Part shown: in pieces, positions 58,221-64,000 of the stretch
Numbering within the stretch: the first letter of the stretch is position 1
Layout of the letters: every line of letters begins with the position of its first letter
Source of the DNA: an uncultured Eubacterium sp.
GTDB lineage: Bacteria; Bacillota; Clostridia; Oscillospirales; Acutalibacteraceae
NCBI GenBank assembly: GCA_905233545.1
Contig: CAJOEV010000001.1
Coordinates: 62,001 to 126,000, forward strand
DNA: 64,000 bases
Direction: 5' to 3'
The notes under the pieces: generated by a model
What the model was told of the DNA's origin: nothing
Databases searched by the model: none
What the model saw: only the letters and a program-made list of their open reading frames with translations
Position numbers and translations under genes: made by a program

Positions 58221-59153
58221 TTAAAACCACTTTTTTCTTTTTCCGATAAGCATTAAAACCGAAACAACTAAAACCGAAAGCGCAATGACAAAAACGTATC
58301 CGTATTTCCACGCAAATTCGGGCATTGCCTTGAAATTCATTCCGTACCAGCCGACAATAAGGGTAAGCGGGAAGAAAATGCTTGTTATAACCGTGAAGCG
58401 CTTCATAACGTTGTTGAGCTTGATATCAAGTGAGGCGGAATATGCGTCCTGAAGGTGATTTACCGACCTGCTGAGCGAATCCGTATCCTCTCGTAAACGT
58501 GAGATTTTATTCGAAACGTTCATAATATAGATGAGCTTGTCATCGTCAAAAAGCTCGTTTTCGTTTTCTTCAATAGCGTCGGTTATATCAAGAAGCTGTT
58601 CATAGTAATTGTGCATTGTCAAAAGCTCTTTTTTCAGCTGAAGCAGCTCAAGAGAAAAATCGTCTTTAACACTGTCCTTTATAACCGATTCTTCAAGCAG
58701 GGTTATTTCGTTGCCCTTGTCCTCGATATATTTGAAATCGTTTGAAATCAAAGCATCGATAAACGCAAAAATCAGCTTTTCAATTGTAAGTCCTGCAGCA
58801 GGATATCTGCCAAGCGCTGAAAGAAATTTATTATTCGTTGATGAATCGTAGTCTTCAACGTCAACAACGATAATAAGGTTTTTCTTGATATAAAGCGCAA
58901 CGCAGTCAAATTTTTCCCCGTCATCGGGATTTGCAATTCTCAGCTCCGTGAAAAGATAGCTGTCGTGAATTTCAACGTCGCTTCGAAAATACTTGTTTGC
59001 CCTCTGGCATGAATCAATTGTTGTTTTTGAAAAGCCGAAGCCTTCTCCGATTTTTAAAAGCTCCTGTGCGCTGATAAAGCCTGCGGTTATGCAGTTTTCA
59101 TCAATACTTTCAATGTCAATCTCAGTAATTTCTTTATCTATTTTGTAGAACAT
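58221..59153 (-). CDS. corA: CorA family divalent cation transporter
   Basis: C-terminal TM1 ITSIFFPLTLIVGWYGMNFKAMPEFAWKYGY with YGMNF. Confidence 0.93.
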   Translation of the reverse strand: MFYKIDKEITEIDIESIDENCITAGFISAQELLKIGEGFGFSKTTIDSCQRANKYFRSDVEIHDSYLFTELRIANPDDGEKFDCVALYIKKNLIIVVDVEDYDSSTNNKFLSALGRYPAAGLTIEKLIFAFIDALISNDFKYIEDKGNEITLLEESVIKDSVKDDFSLELLQLKKELLTMHNYYEQLLDITDAIEENENELFDDDKLIYIMNVSNKISRLREDTDSLSRSVNHLQDAYSASLDIKLNNVMKRFTVITSIFFPLTLIVGWYGMNFKAMPEFAWKYGYVFVIALSVLVVSVLMLIGKRKKWF

Positions 59154-60412
59154 TAATATCCTTCTTTGTTTTTGTATTTCTGAGCTCTTACATCAAGATG
59201 GCGTATGTCAACATAATCGGGGAGTCCGTTTCGAAACGGTGTCTGCGCAACGCCTCTTATAAGCGGTCTGAGATAGGCAATCATTTTATCCGTTACATCG
59301 TTGCCCTCTTCATTGATATAGTCCCTGGGAACCTTGTTTTCCTTGTTGGCAATAACCTTGACATCCTCTATTCCGTACTGAACGCTGTAGGGCTTGTTGG
59401 AAACTCTTTTAAGAGTTGCAAAAACGCCCGTTTGTCCTTCTTCAGCAGCGCGTGCGGCAACAGTTCCGAGATTGAATGCCTCGTTAACATCGGTCTGGGA
59501 AATAATATGTCCTGCACTTCTCTGAAGAACGCTCGGCTCAAGGGCACGGACTTTACATCCTATTTGCTCTTCAACAACGGTTTTAAGATATGCAGCGGCT
59601 CCGCTGAGTCTTGCATGACCGAACTGGTCGGCGGTTGTTGCTGAGTTTGCGGAGATATATTCGCCGTTTTTATCCCTTATGCCTTCGCTGACAACAACGA
59701 TAACCGAGTTGTATTCCTCGAGCTTTTTCTTAACGTCGCTGACAAACTGCTCAACGGAAAACGGAACCTCAGGAAGATAGATAAGGTGGGGCGCAGGCAT
59801 ATATTCAGCTCTTGCAAGAACTGAAGAAGCAGTAAGCCAACCCGCATTTCTTCCCATTGCCTCGATAATATGAACGCTCTTTATTGAATAAATACTCGTG
59901 TCGTATGCAACCTCGCGCACACAGGCTGCGATATATTTTGCAGCTGAGCCAAAGCCGGGGGAATGGTCAATTCCGACCAAATCATTGTCTATTGTTTTCG
60001 GGATGCCGACAATTTTTATATCGATGTCATTTTCCATTGTATATCGCGAAAGCTTGAGGACGGTATCCATTGAATCGTTTCCGCCGATATAAATGAAATA
60101 TCCGATATCGTATTTGTTAAGAATTTCAAAAAGTTTGTCGTATTCCTCTTTTGTGTGACTGAGCTTGTATCTGCAAGAGCCGAGGAACATTGCGGGTGAA
60201 TGCTTAAGACGGTGAATTTCCTGGGGCATTTCCGTAAACATATCCGAAAGGCAGATTATGTTTTCTTCAAAAAGCCCTTCAACGCCGTTTATCATTCCGT
60301 AAACCTTATCGATTTTATCGCTGTGAATTGCGTATTCAATTGCACCTGCAAGGCTTGAATTAATAACTGAGGTCGGACCGCCCGACTGGCCGATAATCAT
60401 ATTATTTTTCAT
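59153..60412 (-). CDS. 6-phosphofructokinase, probably PPi-dependent clade
   Basis: NMIIGQSGGPTSVINSSLAG, FIYIGGNDSMDTVLKLS, GIPKTIDNDLVGIDHSPGFGSAAKYI, EAMGRNAGWL. Confidence 0.92.
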   Translation of the reverse strand: MKNNMIIGQSGGPTSVINSSLAGAIEYAIHSDKIDKVYGMINGVEGLFEENIICLSDMFTEMPQEIHRLKHSPAMFLGSCRYKLSHTKEEYDKLFEILNKYDIGYFIYIGGNDSMDTVLKLSRYTMENDIDIKIVGIPKTIDNDLVGIDHSPGFGSAAKYIAACVREVAYDTSIYSIKSVHIIEAMGRNAGWLTASSVLARAEYMPAPHLIYLPEVPFSVEQFVSDVKKKLEEYNSVIVVVSEGIRDKNGEYISANSATTADQFGHARLSGAAAYLKTVVEEQIGCKVRALEPSVLQRSAGHIISQTDVNEAFNLGTVAARAAEEGQTGVFATLKRVSNKPYSVQYGIEDVKVIANKENKVPRDYINEEGNDVTDKMIAYLRPLIRGVAQTPFRNGLPDYVDIRHLDVRAQKYKNKEGY

Positions 60413-60555
60413 AATAATTCACATAGCCTTTCTGCCCGAAAATAATTCTTTATATTTCACATCAATAACAATCCTTGCAGGGCAGACAAGGCGTTAATGT
60501 GAATTCAGCCATCGCTCGTTGTCGCATCGCGGCAAACTGAGCGGGCAATACAATC

Positions 60556-60587
60556 AGTAATTAGTGTGAATTTTCACACTTATTACT
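60556..60587. repeat. Long inverted repeat overlapping the 3' end of the PI-PLC-like gene
   Basis: AGTAATTAGTGTGAA-tt-TTCACACTTATTACT, 15-bp arms with one mismatch. Confidence 0.8.
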
Positions 60588-61466
60588 CTCTATAATCTTT
60601 GTTGTTATTTTTTTATTCGGAAAATCAAGATAGATTGTTCCGAGGTTGATTCCCCTCCTGATCGGGAAGTTAACAAATGCATCGTTAAGAAGCTGTGCAT
60701 TTTTCTTAGGACCTGCAATTCCGCCTGCGGTTGAGAAATAGCAGATAACATACTGCTTTTCAAAGGGCGTCAGCTTTTCAAGAAACGGTTTTATGCATGC
60801 GCCCCATTTGTCTTCCGCATGGTATTTGAATCTGTCCTGAATAACAAACTCGGCGCCGTCCTCTGCGCCTGTTTCAAGAACAAGCGGTTCGGGAGTAAGC
60901 TCGGGTTGCTCAACCCAGGAGGAAAAATCAATTCCGCTGTTTTTCTTGGTGTACTCTTCACTGCTTTCATCCATAAGACAGCGGCGGATTAAAACTATTT
61001 TGCCCCTTGCCTCACCAAGAGTGGGGCATGTATTTTTAAGATACCATTTGTCTTTATTCGGCTTGATATATTTTTTGAAAAGAATATCAAAGCTTTTTTC
61101 AAAATCTTTGCCCGAGTCGTTTTTAAACTGGAAAATAACCGTTTCGCTCGGGTTTTCTTTAAGGAAAGCATATATCTGTGTTAAAACATATTCCAAATCC
61201 ATATGCAATTTCGGCTTGCGTGCCGTGCAGAAAACCTTTGCAACGCCGTGAATCATAAGAAGTTTGTTTTCTTCAGCCGTAACCCTTATATCCAGTGCGC
61301 GCACGCCGATGCAAAGTTGGTCGAAAATGCTTAAATCCTGGCATTTTGCGATATGTGCATACTGAACATACCGCGCCGCAGCGTCGTGCGTTCCGGGAAT
61401 GTTGAGTGAAAACAGTTTTTTATCGGAATCGATATCCTTCATCCAGTTTTTTAAATTAATGCTCAT
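60561..61466 (-). CDS. Phosphatidylinositol-specific phospholipase C domain protein, no signal peptide (start set at MSINLKNW)
   Basis: LFSLNIPGTHDAAARYV and LLMIHGVAKVF catalytic His motifs; AAGGTG SD upstream of the internal ATG. ORF track extends to 61475. Confidence 0.85.
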   Translation of the reverse strand: MSINLKNWMKDIDSDKKLFSLNIPGTHDAAARYVQYAHIAKCQDLSIFDQLCIGVRALDIRVTAEENKLLMIHGVAKVFCTARKPKLHMDLEYVLTQIYAFLKENPSETVIFQFKNDSGKDFEKSFDILFKKYIKPNKDKWYLKNTCPTLGEARGKIVLIRRCLMDESSEEYTKKNSGIDFSSWVEQPELTPEPLVLETGAEDGAEFVIQDRFKYHAEDKWGACIKPFLEKLTPFEKQYVICYFSTAGGIAGPKKNAQLLNDAFVNFPIRRGINLGTIYLDFPNKKITTKIIESNKCENSH

Positions 61467-61567
61467 AAATATCACCTTGTATTTGCTGACAAAATTATAG
61501 CATTTTTATTGACAATATTCAATAGAAAGCGCATTATAACATTATAAATATTATTTGAGGGATAGAA

Positions 61568-62002
61568 ATGAATATCTTATCCGCTAAAGGAAAAATCAAC
61601 GAGAAAAACAGCAAAACAAATATAAGCCATAAGTTTTTTGTTAGTGAAAGTGCAAAAAAGCTTATTGTTTATTTTTCATATTATCCGAAAAATGTTGAGG
61701 ACGCAGCACATTCTTTAAGGCTTATTGATGACGGACTGAAAAAATACAACACCGAAAGCGAACACCCGTCGGAATTCCTGCCTGTCAGAAATCTTTTAAC
61801 GCTGTCCTTTGACGAGAACGAAAAATTCAGGGGCGCTTGCCACCGTCACCCGAATGAGCAGACCATTGTTGTTTCAAGTGAAAACAGCACCCCGGGGATA
61901 ATCAACAAGCCCCTTGAAAGCGGAGAATGGAACGCGGTTTTAAACGTTCATTTTGCAGGCTGTGAGATTGAATACAGCATTGAAATTGAGGAGGAAATAT
62001 GA
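61568..62002 (+). CDS. Hypothetical protein, translationally coupled to the next gene
   Basis: 144 aa, good SD (GAGGGATAG), ATGA overlap with the PHP gene. Confidence 0.7.
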   Translation: MNILSAKGKINEKNSKTNISHKFFVSESAKKLIVYFSYYPKNVEDAAHSLRLIDDGLKKYNTESEHPSEFLPVRNLLTLSFDENEKFRGACHRHPNEQTIVVSSENSTPGIINKPLESGEWNAVLNVHFAGCEIEYSIEIEEEI

Positions 62003-62943
62003 GCTTTTTACCCTGTGAACTTCATTGCCATACCTGCCACAGCGACGGAAAATTCACCGTAACCGAGCTCCAAAACGCTGCAAAAGAAAACAGCCTGTCG
62101 CTGATTGCTCTGACCGACCACAATACGTTCAGCGGCTGCAGTGAACTGAATAACAGTATTATTCCGTCGATTCCGGGAATTGAATGGACAACCTATTTTG
62201 GACATATCCTTATTCTCGGCGCAAGGAAATATGTCGACTGGCGCGATTCAACGCCCGATAATATTGATGAAAAGCTTGATGAGGTTAAAGCAAACGGAGG
62301 CGTTATCGGCATTGCCCATCCGTTTCAGCTCGGCTCACCGTTTTGCACTGGCGGAAGATTTGAGTTTAATATTAAAAAGTGGGAAAATGTTGATTATATC
62401 GAAATTTTTCACGAGGGCTTTTCAAAGGATAATGAAGAGAATATAAAAGCGCTTGAATTCTGGAGCACTCTGCTTGATAAGGGCTATCATATTGCGGCAT
62501 CCTACGGACGCGATTGGCATTCAAATGAAACAAAAGGATATTTCGGCTGCACTTATATTGATTTTGACGGAACTCCAACCGCCGAAAATGCGCTGAGTTC
62601 AATCATGAACGGCAGACCCGTTGCTTCTCTCGGAATGAAGTTGTTTTTTGAGGTTGAAAAAGACGGGAAAACTTATAATATCGGCGAAACCATTCCGTCG
62701 GGTGAGTGCTCAGTCAACCTTTTCTGCGATATTTATGCAAGGCATCAGAGCATTAACAGAATTTCATTTGACGAAATCAGAATAGTTACAAATGAAAGCG
62801 AATGTATTTATAAAGCAAGCAAAAACGAAACGAAAATAAAGCTTAATTTAAACCCGAAAAGTTGGTACAGAGCTGAACTTTGGGGTACACTCGACGGTAA
62901 AGAGATGCCCCTTGCCGTAACCTCGCCGATTTATACCGAATAA
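61999..62943 (+). CDS. PHP-domain metallohydrolase (CehA/McbA-like)
   Basis: CELHCHTCHSDGKFTVTELQNAAKENSLSLIALTDHNTFSG, GVIGIAHPFQLG, ASYGRDWHSNE. Confidence 0.88.
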   Translation: MSFLPCELHCHTCHSDGKFTVTELQNAAKENSLSLIALTDHNTFSGCSELNNSIIPSIPGIEWTTYFGHILILGARKYVDWRDSTPDNIDEKLDEVKANGGVIGIAHPFQLGSPFCTGGRFEFNIKKWENVDYIEIFHEGFSKDNEENIKALEFWSTLLDKGYHIAASYGRDWHSNETKGYFGCTYIDFDGTPTAENALSSIMNGRPVASLGMKLFFEVEKDGKTYNIGETIPSGECSVNLFCDIYARHQSINRISFDEIRIVTNESECIYKASKNETKIKLNLNPKSWYRAELWGTLDGKEMPLAVTSPIYTE

Positions 62944-63001
62944 TATTGAAAAACGGCAGAAATTTGTTATAATAATGTATATTAATCTTTAGGAGAGACT
63001 T

Positions 63002-64000
63002 ATGGAAAAGATTTTAGTTCTTGACTTCGGAGGTCAATATAATCAGCTTATTGCAAGGCGTGTGCGAGACCACAGGGTTTATGCGGAAATTCTGCCGTAC
63101 ACAACGCCCCTTGATGAAATCCGAAAAAGAAAGTATAAGGGAATAATTTTCACGGGCGGTCCGAACTCGGTTTTTGATATGAGCTCACCCCATTACGACA
63201 AAGAAATTCTTAATATCGGAGTCCCGATTTTAGGCATTTGTTATGGCTGTCAGCTTATATCCTGGATGGCTGGGGGCGAGGTTAAAACCGCACCCGTTTC
63301 GGAATACGGAAAAATCGAGGTCAGAGCAAAAAGCTCACTGTTTTTCAACAATATTCCCGAAAAATCAATTGTATGGATGAGCCATACGGACTATATTTCA
63401 AAGGCTCCAGATGGATTTGAGGTTGTTGGTGTAACCGATGACTGCCCCTGTGCTGCAATGCAGAATACAAAAAAGAACATCTATGCGGTTCAGTTCCACC
63501 CCGAAGTAACCCACAGCGAATACGGCAATCAGCTTCTCTATAACTTCCTTTATGAAGTCTGCAAATGCAAGGGCGAATGGGTTATGGACAGCTTTATTGA
63601 CGATACGGTCAAAAAGCTTCGCGAGCAGATTGGCGATAAAAATGTTATTCTCGGACTTTCGGGCGGAGTTGATTCCTCCGTTGCAGCAGGATTGCTTTCA
63701 AGAGCAGTCGGAAAACAACTCACCTGTGTTTTTGTTGACCAGGGCTTAATGCGTAAGGATGAGGGCGACTTTGTTGAAAAAACATTCACAACGCTTTTTG
63801 ATATGAATTTTGTTCGCGTAAACTGTCAGAAGCACTTTATGGATAAGCTCAAAGGAGTAAGCGAGCCCGAACAGAAAAGAAAAATAATCGGCGAAGAATT
63901 CTTCAACGTTTTCTGGAACGAAATCAGGAAGCAGAGCGACAAGGGTTATTTTGCCCAGGGAACAATTTATCCCGATTGCATTGAATCGGGCAAGGGCGAT
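63002..64000 (+). CDS. guaA: GMP synthase (glutamine-hydrolysing), partial, runs off the right edge
   Basis: [72 protein letters not shown]. Confidence 0.96.
   Translation, partial: MEKILVLDFGGQYNQLIARRVRDHRVYAEILPYTTPLDEIRKRKYKGIIFTGGPNSVFDMSSPHYDKEILNIGVPILGICYGCQLISWMAGGEVKTAPVSEYGKIEVRAKSSLFFNNIPEKSIVWMSHTDYISKAPDGFEVVGVTDDCPCAAMQNTKKNIYAVQFHPEVTHSEYGNQLLYNFLYEVCKCKGEWVMDSFIDDTVKKLREQIGDKNVILGLSGGVDSSVAAGLLSRAVGKQLTCVFVDQGLMRKDEGDFVEKTFTTLFDMNFVRVNCQKHFMDKLKGVSEPEQKRKIIGEEFFNVFWNEIRKQSDKGYFAQGTIYPDCIESGKGD

Noticed and set aside
62944-63001. Purine riboswitch upstream of guaA
   Set aside because: Only about 58 nt of intergenic sequence with no recognisable purine or other riboswitch core.

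Overview
The window reads as a low-to-mid GC Firmicutes chromosome, probably Clostridia/Oscillospiraceae-like (inferred from gene content and codon usage; no 16S is present). It is mostly housekeeping genes: comM (partial), phosphoglucomutase, glyS, rny, trmL, dusB, a T-box leader with leuA-leuB, tadA, galU, prfB, mreBCD-PBP2-mgsA, hisS-aspS-yfbR, corA, a PPi-PFK-like gene and guaA (partial). The main accessory locus is a minus-strand operon of about 14.8 kb for surface polysaccharide (12444-27216), with a consensus sigma-A promoter at 27232-27260. It encodes CpsC/CpsD, a priming sugar transferase, five glycosyl/CDP-glycerol-type transferases, LicD, a sulfatase-fold protein, a radical SAM/SPASM protein, an acetyltransferase, Wzy and Wzx. 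The most unusual signal is intergenic. Five short arrays have an exact 7-nt period but a different heptamer at each locus. Several are attached to hairpin cores sharing a TTTCTCAC motif, two have inverted heptamer arrays on both sides of the core, and one runs straight into a GGGnGGG-N8-CCCnCCC palindrome that recurs twice elsewhere. Other points of interest: a vWA plus HTH-like divergent gene pair, a stand-alone GMP synthase PPase paralogue alongside a full-length guaA, a prokaryotic RING-like Zn-finger membrane protein, a TetR operator candidate, an ECF-like promoter before a BspA-type LRR protein, a promoter-plus-hairpin leader inside an ABC operon, and a terminator hairpin containing the downstream Shine-Dalgarno. 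All product calls come from reading the translations by eye; no database search was run.
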